Origin: Thermogemmatispora sp042408965
GTDB taxonomy: Bacteria; Chloroflexota; Ktedonobacteria; Ktedonobacterales; Ktedonobacteraceae
Direction: 5' to 3'
Assembly: GCA_042408965.1 (NCBI GenBank)
Contig: JBHOQN010000161.1
Coordinates: forward strand, 1-14,978
DNA length: 14,978 nt
This document shows, one piece after another, positions 5,366 through 12,876 of this stretch (position 1 is its first letter; every line of letters starts with the position of its first letter). The notes below the pieces were generated by a model, which saw only the letters and a list, made by a program, of their open reading frames with translations, was not told the origin of the DNA and ran no database searches. Made by a program: the position numbers and the translations under genes.

Positions 5366-6607
5366 GTGACGGTGAAACCGCAATCGAAACAGGCAGATAT
5401 AGAGCAGCTGCTGAAGCGCGGTGTGGTGCTGATCGAGAAAGAGGAAGACCTCAGGCGACTACTCCTGGAGGGAAACAGGGGCGAGCCGCTGCGCGTCAAG
5501 CTGGGCGTGGATCCCAGCCACCATGAGCTGACCATCGGGCACGCAGTGGTCTTTCGCAAGCTGCGCCAGTTTCAGCGGCTCGGCCATAAGGCCGTGGTGG
5601 TCATTGGCGACTGGACCGCGCGCCTGGGTGATCCCAGCGGACGGGAGAACGCGCGCAAGCCCCTGAGTGCTGAGCAGGTCCGGGCGAACGCAGCGACCTA
5701 TCTCGACCAGTTTTACCGCATTGTCGATTGTCAGCAGACCGAGGTGCACTGGCAGAGCGAGTGGTTCGATCAGTTCTCACTGACGGATGTCATGCGTCTA
5801 CTCAGCTACAAGACGGTGGCCCAGATGCTGGCGCGCGACGATTTCTCAAAACGCTATAAAAGCGGCATCGAGATCTATCTTTCAGAGTTTATGTACCCCT
5901 TGCTGCAGGGCTATGACTCGGTGGCTCTGCGCGCCGATGTCGAGATCGGCGGAACGGATCAGACCTTCAATCTGCTCGTCGGTCGCGAGCTGCAACCGAT
6001 CTTTGGTCAGGAGCCGCAACAGATCATGACGGTGCAACTGATTGTCGGCCTCGACGGATTCCAGAAGATGGGGAAGTCGTTACGCAATTATATCGCCCTG
6101 ACGGCGCCGCCTGAGGATATGTATGGAAAGTTGATGTCGCTGCCCGATCATGCGATGATGAGCTACTTTGAGACCCTGACCGATGTGCCACAGGAGGAGC
6201 TGGATGAAATGAGCCACAAGATGGCGGAGGGATCGCTCAATCCGCTCCTGGTGAAGCGGCGCATGGCCCGCGAGATTGTCAGTGAGTTTCATGGACCTGA
6301 CCTGGCGCAGCAGGCCGAGGAGGCCTTCATCCGCCAATTTTCGGAGCGCCGGTTGCCGGAACAGATCCCTGAGCATGTGCTCCACCAGCCACAGGAGATT
6401 GTCACCTTGATGGTGGAGGCGCGGCTGGCCCCCAGCAAAAGTGAGGCACGACGCCTCATTCAGCAGGGCGGCGTCAGTTTCTTCCCCCAGGGAGAGGCCG
6501 GCCCGGCTCAGAGCGTGACGGCTCCCGATTTCGTTGTGCCCGTCAGCGACGGCGCCGTGCTCAAGGTGGGCAAGTTGCGCTATCTGCGCATCAGGACCGA
6601 GGCCTAG
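5366..6607 (+). CDS. tyrS: Tyrosyl-tRNA synthetase
   Basis: Charges tRNA-Tyr with tyrosine; cytosolic class I synthetase, 413 aa. The Rossmann core carries LGVDPSHHELTIGHAVV with the HIGH-like signature H-x-x-T-I-G-H at 53-59 and GDWTARLGDPSGR (81-93). The KMSKS loop reads KMGKS (234-238). The C-terminal S4 RNA-binding domain spans about 350-410 (ARLAPSKSEARRLIQQGGV). Start GTG 5366 is chosen because GGAAGGG ends ten bases upstream; a second in-frame GTG at 5372 is too far from it. The frame stays open upstream but without family similarity. Length and motifs match the TyrZ-like (type 2) group. The MTA phosphorylase gene follows after 93 bases with no clear terminator, so co-transcription is possible. 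Confidence 0.93.
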   Translation: MTVKPQSKQADIEQLLKRGVVLIEKEEDLRRLLLEGNRGEPLRVKLGVDPSHHELTIGHAVVFRKLRQFQRLGHKAVVVIGDWTARLGDPSGRENARKPLSAEQVRANAATYLDQFYRIVDCQQTEVHWQSEWFDQFSLTDVMRLLSYKTVAQMLARDDFSKRYKSGIEIYLSEFMYPLLQGYDSVALRADVEIGGTDQTFNLLVGRELQPIFGQEPQQIMTVQLIVGLDGFQKMGKSLRNYIALTAPPEDMYGKLMSLPDHAMMSYFETLTDVPQEELDEMSHKMAEGSLNPLLVKRRMAREIVSEFHGPDLAQQAEEAFIRQFSERRLPEQIPEHVLHQPQEIVTLMVEARLAPSKSEARRLIQQGGVSFFPQGEAGPAQSVTAPDFVVPVSDGAVLKVGKLRYLRIRTEA

Positions 6608-6700
6608 CGCTCGCGGCGCTGGGGCAGGTCTGGTGCGCTGTGGATCTCTTGCCTTGAGGCAATCTGTCAAAGCGTCCAGAGAGGAGAGCGAGCAACTACT

Positions 6701-7573
6701 ATGTCAGAAGCAACCATCGGCGTGATCGGGGGAAGTGGTCTCTATCGCATGGAGGGGATGACAGAGACCCGCGAGGTAGCTGTTGAGACACCTTTTGGGT
6801 CTCCCAGTGATGTGATTACGATCGGCAAGGTCGAGGGGGTCTCGCTGGCCTTCCTCCCGCGCCACGGACGTGGTCATCGTCTCAGCCCCAGTGAGATTCC
6901 CGTCCGAGCCAACATCTGGGCCCTCAAGAGTCTGGGTGTCGAGTGGGTGATCTCGGTCAGCGCAGTGGGTAGCCTGCGTGAACAGATTGCGCCTCGTGAA
7001 CTGGTGATTCCCGACCAGCTCTTCGATCGCACCAGGAGCCGCGTGAACTCCTTTTTTGAGGGTGGAGTCGTTGTCCACTGCACCTTCGCCGATCCCTTCT
7101 GTCCCACGCTCAGCAAGCTGCTGCTAGAGGCGGCGCGTGAGCTAGGCGATGTGCGCGTACATGAGGGGGGTACCTATGTCTGTATTGAGGGACCGCTCTT
7201 CTCAACGAAGGCTGAGTCACACGCCTATCGTAGCTGGGGAATGGATATCATCGGTATGACAGCCCTGCCGGAGGCCAGGCTGGCGCGCGAGGCCGAGCTG
7301 TGCTATGCTACCCTGGCCTGTGTGACCGACTATGATTGCTGGCACGAGAGTGAGGAGTCGGTCTCGGTGGAGCTGGTGGTCCAGAATCTGGCGGCCAACG
7401 TGGCCAATGCTCAACGGATTCTGCGCCGCCTGGCCGGCAAGATCCCCGCGGATCGCAGCGCCCTCTCCTGTGACTGCGCTCACGCCCTGGCAACAGCGAT
7501 GATCACTGATCGCGCGGCCATCCCGGCGGAGGTCAAGGAGAGATACGAGCTGCTGATCGGCAAGTATCTGTAG
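6701..7573 (+). CDS. mtnP: S-methyl-5'-thioadenosine phosphorylase
   Basis: Cleaves 5'-methylthioadenosine, a by-product of polyamine synthesis, with phosphate into adenine and 5-methylthioribose 1-phosphate for methionine salvage. The 290-aa protein shows the purine nucleoside phosphorylase family-2 pattern: IGGSGLY (9-15, phosphate loop), LPRHGRGHRLSPSEIPVRAN (about 52-71), CIEGPLFSTKAES, MTALPEARLAREAELCYA and VTDYDCWH. The last segment (DYD-CWH) supports MTA rather than guanosine or inosine as substrate. The SD, GAGGAG, is rather far (about 14 bases) from ATG 6701. It follows tyrS; no other methionine salvage genes (mtnA, mtnB, mtnK) are adjacent. The 244 bases after it hold only a short CCGGC/GCCGG hairpin (7581-7593) without a T run. 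Confidence 0.93.
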   Translation: MSEATIGVIGGSGLYRMEGMTETREVAVETPFGSPSDVITIGKVEGVSLAFLPRHGRGHRLSPSEIPVRANIWALKSLGVEWVISVSAVGSLREQIAPRELVIPDQLFDRTRSRVNSFFEGGVVVHCTFADPFCPTLSKLLLEAARELGDVRVHEGGTYVCIEGPLFSTKAESHAYRSWGMDIIGMTALPEARLAREAELCYATLACVTDYDCWHESEESVSVELVVQNLAANVANAQRILRRLAGKIPADRSALSCDCAHALATAMITDRAAIPAEVKERYELLIGKYL

Positions 7574-7817
7574 CCCTCTCCCGGCCGCGCCGGTCCCGCA
7601 GAGGAGGCAGCCGGTGCGGCACGATGCGCAGCGAGGTAAGGGTTTCCTGGGTCTGAGCGCGCCGCTGGTCGATGATGACCTGATAGCGAGCGCGCGCGCC
7701 CTCAGGTCCTCTCTCCAGGCAGAGGAGGCTGGCCCCTCATATCTGGCGTTCTGCGCAGACCCTGCGCAGGGCGCTACAGGGGGCGCGTAGAGGTGGGACG
7801 ATGGGGAAAGTCACAGC

Positions 7818-7846
7818 TTGACAATGCCCTGGGACAGGTGTACAAT
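7818..7846 (+). promoter_or_regulatory. Consensus sigma-70 promoter of the SRP RNA gene
   Basis: TTGACA (7818-7823), spacer of exactly 17 bases, TACAAT (7841-7846). This is the best promoter in the window, as expected for an abundant stable RNA. Transcription should begin near 7853. Confidence 0.85.
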
Positions 7847-7852
7847 AGTCGT

Positions 7853-7888
7853 GTTCCGCGAAGGCAGATCTCGGAGGACGTGCGGAAC
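7853..7888 (+). promoter_or_regulatory. 5' hairpin of the SRP RNA precursor
   Basis: GTTCCGC (7853-7859) pairs with GCGGAAC (7882-7888), a perfect 7-bp stem beginning at the predicted transcription start. It lies in the part that must be removed from the precursor, so it may guide processing; the role is inferred. The string GCCGGTTTTC that follows (7891-7900) recurs in the terminator at 8046-8055. Confidence 0.45.
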
Positions 7889-7905
7889 AGGCCGGTTTTC
7901 TCCCC

Positions 7906-8036
7906 GTCCTGTCGCTCGGCGCAATCGGGTCCTGCGCGGCAGATGTCTGTGAACCCCGCCAGGTCCGTGAGGAAGCAACGGTAAACGGACCTCTCTGGGT
8001 GACGCAGGGTTGCCTGATTGCGCTGAGCGGCAGGAC
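7906..8036 (+). ncRNA. ffs: Signal recognition particle RNA (4.5S-type)
   Basis: SRP RNA binds Ffh and targets ribosomes making membrane proteins to FtsY. The conserved helix-8 region is clear at 7961-7976: AGGTCC, a GTGA (GNRA) tetraloop, then GGAAGCA. The flanks GTGAACCCCGCC and CTCTCTGGGTGACGCAGGGTT match the family. The two ends pair along nearly their whole length: GTCCTGTCGCTCGGCGCAAT (7906-7925) with ATTGCGCTGAGCGGCAGGAC (8017-8036), using G-U pairs at the differences, which shows a conserved helix and fixes the ends within a few bases. At about 131 nt it is somewhat longer than E. coli 4.5S RNA. It lies directly upstream of dnaX, a known neighbourhood. Exact mature ends are not knowable from sequence alone. 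Confidence 0.93.
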
Positions 8037-8060
8037 CGGGCGAAAGCCGGTTTTCTGTTT
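8036..8060 (+). terminator. Intrinsic terminator of the SRP RNA gene
   Basis: CCGGGC, a GAAA tetraloop and GCCGG (8036-8050, one bulged G) are followed by TTTTCTGTTT (8051-8060). The stem starts where the SRP RNA helix ends. Read-through or a weak promoter in 8061-8304 must serve dnaX; that 244-base stretch shows only short hairpins such as CCCC/GGGG and TTCAG/CTGAA and no strong promoter. Confidence 0.75.
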
Positions 8061-8304
8061 GGCTTCTGATCCTCCGATCTGGACTTCATCGGCCCGTCTT
8101 GCTGTACGCTCCGTGACGCTCTATTGGGCGGGCCTGCGCTCTGGCTGTGGACCGCTTCGCTGTTCATCTGGCGAGCGTTGGATTGTGATCCCCGCAGGGG
8201 TTGCCTCGAGGTGGCGCAGAAGGCTCCTGGACAGTTCAGTTGCATGGGGACCGATCCGCTTCAGACGACTGAAAGCAGGTTACTGGCAGGATACTGAAAG
8301 AAAG

Positions 8305-10368
8305 ATGAGCTCACAGGCGCTCTATCGCAAGTGGCGTTCTCAGACCTTTGATGAACTCGTAGGCCAGGAGGCCGTCGTTGAGACGCTGAAAAACGCCCTC
8401 AGCAGCGGCAAACTGGCGCATGCCTATCTCTTCACTGGCCCACGCGGCACCGGTAAAACGACCACCGCCCGCCTTCTCGCTAAGACCATCAACTGTCAGC
8501 AGCCACGCAACGGTGAGCCCTGCAATCAGTGTCAGCAGTGTCGCGAGATCACTGCAGGCACCTCGTTCGACGTAATCGAGATTGATGCCGCCTCCAACCG
8601 CGGTATCGATAACATCCGCGAGTTGCGCGAGAAGGTGCTGGTCCGCCCTACGTCCGCTCGCTACAGGGTCTATGTGCTCGACGAAGCGCATATGCTTACC
8701 ACAGAGGCCTTCAACGCCTTGCTCAAGACACTGGAGGAGCCACCGGAGTATGCGGTCTTTGTGCTGGCGACCACCGATATGCATAAGATGCCGCCGACCG
8801 TGATTTCGCGCTGCCAGTGCTTCTACTTCAAACGCTTCACAACCCGCCAGATCATCGACCATCTGCAGCATATTGCCACGCAGGAGGGGATCACTCTGGA
8901 GCAGGGTGCCGCCGAGCTGATTGCCAGGGCGGCCGCTGGAGGAATGCGCGATGCCCTCAGTCTGCTAGACCAGGCCATCGCCTATGCGGGGGAGCATGTC
9001 TCGGTCGCCCAGGTGCAGGCCATGCTGGGGGTGGCTGACCCGCGTGCCATTCAGAAGTTCATTCTGCATGTTGCTGAGGGCGATAGCGCTGCGGGGCTGC
9101 ATCTCGTTCATGAGCTGGCAGAAGCAGGGGCCGATCTGCGGCAGGTGAATGCCCAGGTGGTGGAGTTCTGGAGAGCGCTGATGCTGGCGCGCGCCGGGGC
9201 CGCCGTGGCTGAAATTCTCGATCGCAGCGATGAGGAGATCCGTGAGATTCAGGCGCTGGCGACGCACTTTACGCTCGAGGAGCTCACGGAGTTCGCGCGC
9301 ATCTGTGCGCAGAATGAATTGCTGCAGAAGGGCCTGGGGACACCGCAGCTAGCGCTTGAACTGGCACTGCTGGACTGCCTGGAGGTGCGTCGCCGCCTGC
9401 AGAGGGGAGAGTCACCACGCTCTGCGACCTCGGCGATGCCTCCGGCGCCTTCTGTGCAGGCGCGCCTGGCGGAGCCGCCCCGCGTGGATAGCGTTGCGTC
9501 TGCCCCCGCAATGCCTGCTCCTGTCACTGGCAGCGGGCGCCCACGTCCCATGAGCGTCGCACCGCTGCCACGAGCGGTCAGCATCCCGGGACCGCTGCCG
9601 AGTGAGACGCCATCTCCGGCCAGCCATCTGCCAGCGGCGCAAGCGACCGCCGCCCCCGCCAGTCTGACGCTCGACCAGGTTGAGCAGGCCTGGACGACCA
9701 TCAAACGCCGTGTGAAACAGAAGGATCATAAGACCGCCTCGTGTCTGGAGGATTTTCAGGTGGTCGCCCTCGAGGAGAGCGCTGGCCATCCGGTGGTGGT
9801 GATCCAGGCTGAACATCAGCCGCACTATGACTTCCTCAACCAGAAGAATCGCCACAAGCCGGTGGAGCAGGCTCTAGAGTTGCAGTTCGGGCTGAAATGC
9901 CAGGTGCGCCTGCTGGCGCCGGGTCAGCCGGCGCTGGGGCGCACGCTCCTGCGTCGCAATCAGCAGACCGGCGAGCTACCAGTGGAGAACGGGCTCTCCT
10001 TCCAGCCGCCGACTGTCGAGCGGCCCCTCACTGCTTCTCCATCACCACAGGTCGAGCCGCCGACCGGCTCACCGCTCGACGACGACGTGCCGCCTCCGCC
10101 CCTGACCCCTCTTGTCAGAAGTAAGATTGTGGCGCACAATGATAGCGAGAGCGCCCGCGTTGCTGACAAACCCTCTGCACGGCAGGGCGAGGGTTCTGCG
10201 GCTTCGACGCCTCCCCAGGCTGCCAGGGGAGGTGGCCGAAACGTGGCTGGCCCGCCCTCGCTGGGGGCCGGTGCCCTGAGAGAGAGGGCGAGCGCTGATC
10301 CGCGAGTGCAGGAGGTTGTCAAGACCTTTGGCGCGGAGATCGTTGACATTGACATTGATAGAGACTGA
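8305..10368 (+). CDS. dnaX: DNA polymerase III subunit gamma/tau
   Basis: AAA+ clamp-loader subunit that loads the beta sliding clamp and ties polymerase cores together. The 687-aa protein starts MSSQALYRKWRSQTFDELVG, the family N-terminus, so ATG 8305 is the start although the frame is open upstream through the SRP RNA; the SD (GAAAG) is weak. Walker A GPRGTGKT is at 45-52, four zinc-binding cysteines at 64, 73, 76 and 79, Walker B DEAH at 116-119 and the SRC motif at 148-150. Domain III ends near residue 370. A Pro/Ala-rich linker (about 375-450) precedes a folded segment (VEQAWTTIKRRVKQKDHKTA onwards), then a second disordered stretch and an acidic tail ending VQEVVKTFGAEIVDIDIDRD. No A-rich slippery site is visible near the domain III boundary, so a separate gamma form is not predicted. 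Confidence 0.95.
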   Translation: MSSQALYRKWRSQTFDELVGQEAVVETLKNALSSGKLAHAYLFTGPRGTGKTTTARLLAKTINCQQPRNGEPCNQCQQCREITAGTSFDVIEIDAASNRGIDNIRELREKVLVRPTSARYRVYVLDEAHMLTTEAFNALLKTLEEPPEYAVFVLATTDMHKMPPTVISRCQCFYFKRFTTRQIIDHLQHIATQEGITLEQGAAELIARAAAGGMRDALSLLDQAIAYAGEHVSVAQVQAMLGVADPRAIQKFILHVAEGDSAAGLHLVHELAEAGADLRQVNAQVVEFWRALMLARAGAAVAEILDRSDEEIREIQALATHFTLEELTEFARICAQNELLQKGLGTPQLALELALLDCLEVRRRLQRGESPRSATSAMPPAPSVQARLAEPPRVDSVASAPAMPAPVTGSGRPRPMSVAPLPRAVSIPGPLPSETPSPASHLPAAQATAAPASLTLDQVEQAWTTIKRRVKQKDHKTASCLEDFQVVALEESAGHPVVVIQAEHQPHYDFLNQKNRHKPVEQALELQFGLKCQVRLLAPGQPALGRTLLRRNQQTGELPVENGLSFQPPTVERPLTASPSPQVEPPTGSPLDDDVPPPPLTPLVRSKIVAHNDSESARVADKPSARQGEGSAASTPPQAARGGGRNVAGPPSLGAGALRERASADPRVQEVVKTFGAEIVDIDIDRD

Positions 10369-10380
10369 GGAGTGTCTTTT

Positions 10381-10677
10381 ATGAATATGAGAGAAATTCA
10401 AAAGATGCAGCAGCGCCTTCAGAAGATGCAGGAGGAGCTCGAAAACAGTCAGTTTACCGGAACCGCCGGTGGCGGAGCGGTTGCGGTCACCATGAAGGGG
10501 AGCTATGAGATCGTGGGGGTCAAGATCGACCCTGAAGCGGTCAATCCTGATGATGTCGCTGAGCTGGAGGTGATGGTGCTGGCAGCGGCCAGGGATGCCT
10601 TCACCAGGGTGCAGGATGCGCAGCAGAAGATGATGAGTGGTCTGACCGGTGACATCAAGATTCCTGGGTTGTTTTAG
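10381..10677 (+). CDS. ybaB: YbaB/EbfC family nucleoid-associated protein
   Basis: Small DNA-binding protein that coats the nucleoid as a dimer; its usual place between dnaX and recR is kept. The 98-aa product begins MNMREIQKMQQRLQKMQEEL, an amphipathic coiled-coil helix, followed by the beta core (GGGAVAVTMKGSYEIVGVKI) and the helix containing DAQQKMMSGLTG. Start ATG 10381 has GAGGAG eight bases upstream, overlapping the dnaX stop; a GTG at 10372 lies at the SD edge and is less likely. It is 12 bases from dnaX and three from recR, so the three genes form one operon. Confidence 0.93.
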   Translation: MNMREIQKMQQRLQKMQEELENSQFTGTAGGGAVAVTMKGSYEIVGVKIDPEAVNPDDVAELEVMVLAAARDAFTRVQDAQQKMMSGLTGDIKIPGLF

Positions 10678-10680
10678 GTT

Positions 10681-11307
10681 ATGAGCGAGATTGCCCCTCC
10701 TGTTGCGGCACTGATTGAGGAGTTTTCAAAGCTGCCGGGCATTGGTGTCAAAACGGCTCAACGTCTGACCTTTTTTGTACTGCGCAGTCCCGCTGATCAG
10801 GCGCGTCGCCTGGCCGAGGCTATTCTGCGTGTCAAAGAGAGCATCATCTATTGCTCGCGCTGCTTCAATATCACTGAGAGCGATCCATGCAGTATCTGCC
10901 GTGATGCTGGTCGTGAGCAGACACTGATCTGCGTCGTTGAGGAGCCGCTGGATGTCCTGGCTCTGGAGCGCACAGGAGTGTATAAGGGCCTCTATCATGT
11001 GCTGCACGGGGCGCTCTCTCCTCTCGAGGGTGTGGGACCGGACAATCTGCGCATTAAAGAGCTACTGGAGCGCATACGGAGGGAGGAGGTGCGCGAAGTC
11101 CTGCTGGCGACCAACCCGAATTTCGAGGGCGAATACACGGCCAACTATATTGTTGCGAGAATCAAAGAACTCAGAGACGAACTGGCTCCGCGCCAGATCA
11201 GGGTCACCAGCCTGGCCCGTGGGCTGCCTGTTGGCGGTGATCTGGAGTACGCGGATGAGGGCACCCTGCGGCGCTCGATTGAGGGTCGACACGATCTCGG
11301 CACCTGA
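10681..11307 (+). CDS. recR: Recombination protein RecR
   Basis: Works with RecO (and RecF) to load RecA onto SSB-coated single strands in gap repair. The 208-aa protein has the helix-hairpin-helix LPGIGVKTAQRL (18-29), a zinc finger with Cys58, Cys61, Cys70 and Cys73 (YCSRC...CSIC), and a Toprim domain from about 82 (ICVVEEPLDVLALE ... NPNFEGEYTANYI). The tail VTSLARGLPVGGDLEYADEG is the invariant Walker-B-like C-terminus of the family. It starts three bases after the ybaB stop with no good SD of its own, which suggests translational coupling. recA follows under its own promoter. Confidence 0.95.
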   Translation: MSEIAPPVAALIEEFSKLPGIGVKTAQRLTFFVLRSPADQARRLAEAILRVKESIIYCSRCFNITESDPCSICRDAGREQTLICVVEEPLDVLALERTGVYKGLYHVLHGALSPLEGVGPDNLRIKELLERIRREEVREVLLATNPNFEGEYTANYIVARIKELRDELAPRQIRVTSLARGLPVGGDLEYADEGTLRRSIEGRHDLGT

Positions 11308-11322
11308 ACGGATCGCTGTCTG

Positions 11323-11351
11323 TTGACCTGATGCGACAGATGTTCTATACT
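11323..11351 (+). promoter_or_regulatory. Sigma-70 promoter of recA
   Basis: TTGACC (11323-11328), 17-base spacer, TATACT (11346-11351), starting 15 bases after the recR stop. ACAG (11337-11340) and CTGT (11350-11353) flank the -10 as a loose inverted repeat, but neither a Gram-positive (GAAC-N4-GTTC) nor an E. coli (CTGT-N8-ACAG) LexA box is present, so SOS control is not evident. Confidence 0.8.
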
Positions 11352-11378
11352 GTTCCTGACCGCTGCCTCTTCTTCAAA

Positions 11379-11479
11379 GAGCGGCATCGCTTCCGTTTTT
11401 TCCCTCCAGCGGGGGAAGGGGATCTGTGAGAGCGGGAACAGCAGCAGGTCAGGCAATGCTGCCAGCGACTACCTCTCAC
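11379..11479 (+). promoter_or_regulatory. Structured recA leader with a terminator-like hairpin
   Basis: The recA leader is about 155 bases long and dense in helices. GAGCG/CGCTT (11379-11392) is followed by T6 (11396-11401), resembling a weak intrinsic terminator. TTCCCTC/GGGGGAA (11400-11417) overlaps that T run and would compete with it. Further on GTGAGAG (11426-11432) pairs with CTCTCAC (11473-11479) and encloses GCAGCA/TGCTGC (11441-11446 with 11457-11462). Attenuation of recA is a reasonable hypothesis; nothing shows the trigger. Confidence 0.45.
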
Positions 11480-11513
11480 GTGGCAGGGGTATCGGTCCGC
11501 TTGAGGATACTGC

Positions 11514-12644
11514 ATGAAAGGTGGAACTATGGTGAACAGGAAAGATAAGATAACCGTCGCATCCAGTACCAGTAGCAGTGCCCCGGCCAGTGAGCGGGAG
11601 CGTGCCCTTGAACTGGCGGTGCAGCAGATTGAGCGGCGTTTTGGGAAAGGCGCGATTATGCGTCTGGGAGAGGCGGCGCATGCCCAGGTGGAGGCTATTC
11701 CTACGGGGTCGATCGCCCTGGACCTGGCGATCGGCGTCGGCGGTGTGCCGCGTGGCCGCATCACGGAGATTTACGGCCCGGAGTCTTCCGGTAAGACGAC
11801 GCTCTGTTTGCATATCATCGCCAACGCTCAGCGTGCCGGAGGCTTTGCGGCTTTCATCGATGCTGAGCATTCGCTCGATCCGGTCTATGCCGCGCGCTGC
11901 GGCGTTGATACGACCAATCTGCTGATCTCGCAGCCGGACACCGGGGAGCAGGCGCTGGAGATCCTGGATGCGCTGGTGCGCAGCGGAGCCGTTGATGTGG
12001 TGGTGGTCGACTCTGTGGCGGCTCTGACTCCGCGCGCGGAGATCGAGGGCGAGATGGGCGATTCGCATGTGGGCTTGCAGGCCCGTCTGATGAGCCAGGC
12101 GATGCGTAAGCTGACCTCGGCGATCAATAACTCAAACGCAGCCATTGTCTTCACAAACCAGTTACGCGAGAAGGTGGGCGTGATGTTCGGCAATCCGGAG
12201 ACGACCTCCGGGGGACGTGCCCTGAAGTTCTATGCCTCGCTGCGCCTGGATATCCGCTCGACCGATACGATCAAGCTGGGTCAGGAGGTGGTTGGCCGCC
12301 GTACGCGCGTGCGCGTTGTCAAGAACAAGGTGGCGCCTCCATTCAAGGTGGCGGAGTTTGATATCATGTATAGCGAGGGGATCTCTCGTGAGGGCGGCCT
12401 GCTGGATCTGGGTCTGGAGATGGGGCTGGTCAAGAAGAGTGGTGCCTGGTTTACGGTGGGCGATATCCGCCTGGGCCAGGGTCGCGAGAACGCCAAGGAG
12501 TTTCTACGCCAGAACACTGATGTGGCTCAGGCTCTGGAGGAGCAGATTCGCGGGAATATGCTGGCCTTCCGTGGCGGTGAGGCTGAGATTCTCGACGAGG
12601 ATCATGGTGAGGATGAGCCAGTGGCCTCCCTGGAGGAGCTGTAG
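11514..12644 (+). CDS. recA: Recombinase RecA
   Basis: Forms ATP-dependent filaments on single-stranded DNA for strand exchange and stimulates LexA-type self-cleavage. The product is 376 aa from ATG 11514 (GAGG seven bases upstream) or 371 aa from ATG 11529 (AAGGTGG four to five bases upstream); both are possible and the first is used here. Walker A GPESSGKTT is at 88-96. FIDAEHSLDPVYA, VVVDSVAALTPRAEIEGEMGD and the L2 region (NQLREKVGVMFGNPETTSGG) are intact, as is the DNA-binding L1 loop. The usual Ala of EHALDP is Ser. The C-terminal tail is acidic (EAEILDEDHGEDEPVASLEEL), as in other RecA proteins. No recX follows. Confidence 0.97.
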   Translation: MKGGTMVNRKDKITVASSTSSSAPASERERALELAVQQIERRFGKGAIMRLGEAAHAQVEAIPTGSIALDLAIGVGGVPRGRITEIYGPESSGKTTLCLHIIANAQRAGGFAAFIDAEHSLDPVYAARCGVDTTNLLISQPDTGEQALEILDALVRSGAVDVVVVDSVAALTPRAEIEGEMGDSHVGLQARLMSQAMRKLTSAINNSNAAIVFTNQLREKVGVMFGNPETTSGGRALKFYASLRLDIRSTDTIKLGQEVVGRRTRVRVVKNKVAPPFKVAEFDIMYSEGISREGGLLDLGLEMGLVKKSGAWFTVGDIRLGQGRENAKEFLRQNTDVAQALEEQIRGNMLAFRGGEAEILDEDHGEDEPVASLEEL

Positions 12645-12811
12645 CTCTCTCCACTTCCTCTGCACCCCCGACGCGGCAGCCACGGCTGGCCTCTCAGGCC
12701 GCTCTTCTGGAGGGGCGTGCAACCACTCGTGGCTCGCGCCCTGTACCTCTGGTGCTTTGAGAACATGCTTATGGCCTGGGATTCATGGCTGGCTGGTCGT
12801 CCAGGTGATGG

Positions 12812-12858
12812 AGTGATCCCCGGTCGGCCGGGCCTGCCCGGGGGTCACTGTATTTTAT
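12812..12858 (+). terminator. Terminator-like hairpin between recA and the dehydrogenase gene
   Basis: AGTGATCCCCGG (12812-12823) pairs with CCGGGGGTCACT (12838-12849), twelve pairs with one G-U and a 14-base loop that can fold further, followed by GTATTTTAT. It would end the recA transcript. The T-rich tail stops only nine bases before the SD of the next gene, so it could equally act as an attenuator for that gene. The rest of 12645-12811 shows no clear promoter. Confidence 0.65.
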
Positions 12859-12876
12859 CCTTGTGCAGGAGGCACT

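Noticed and set aside
5274..5390. T-box leader on tyrS, prompted by GGTGAAACCGC at 5371-5381
   Set aside because: That string is inside the coding sequence after the GTG start, and no specifier stem or antiterminator is visible.
7574..7780. Coding-like stretch on the minus strand after mtnP (reads RYQVIIDQRRAQTQETLTSL)
   Set aside because: It has no start codon or SD, is bounded by a stop near 7737, and runs into the opposite strand of mtnP. In a GC-rich genome such open stretches are common; a gene remnant cannot be excluded.
7999..8304. Longer dnaX starting within the SRP RNA gene
   Set aside because: The conserved DnaX N-terminus begins at ATG 8305, and the upstream frame crosses the SRP RNA and its terminator.
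8380..8400. dnaX frameshift site at CTGAAAAACG
   Set aside because: It lies at codon 28 or so, far before the domain III boundary where gamma-producing frameshifts occur, and lacks the stimulatory hairpin.
11337..11353. LexA box over the recA -10 (ACAG ... CTGT)
   Set aside because: The orientation and spacing fit neither the E. coli nor the Bacillus motif.
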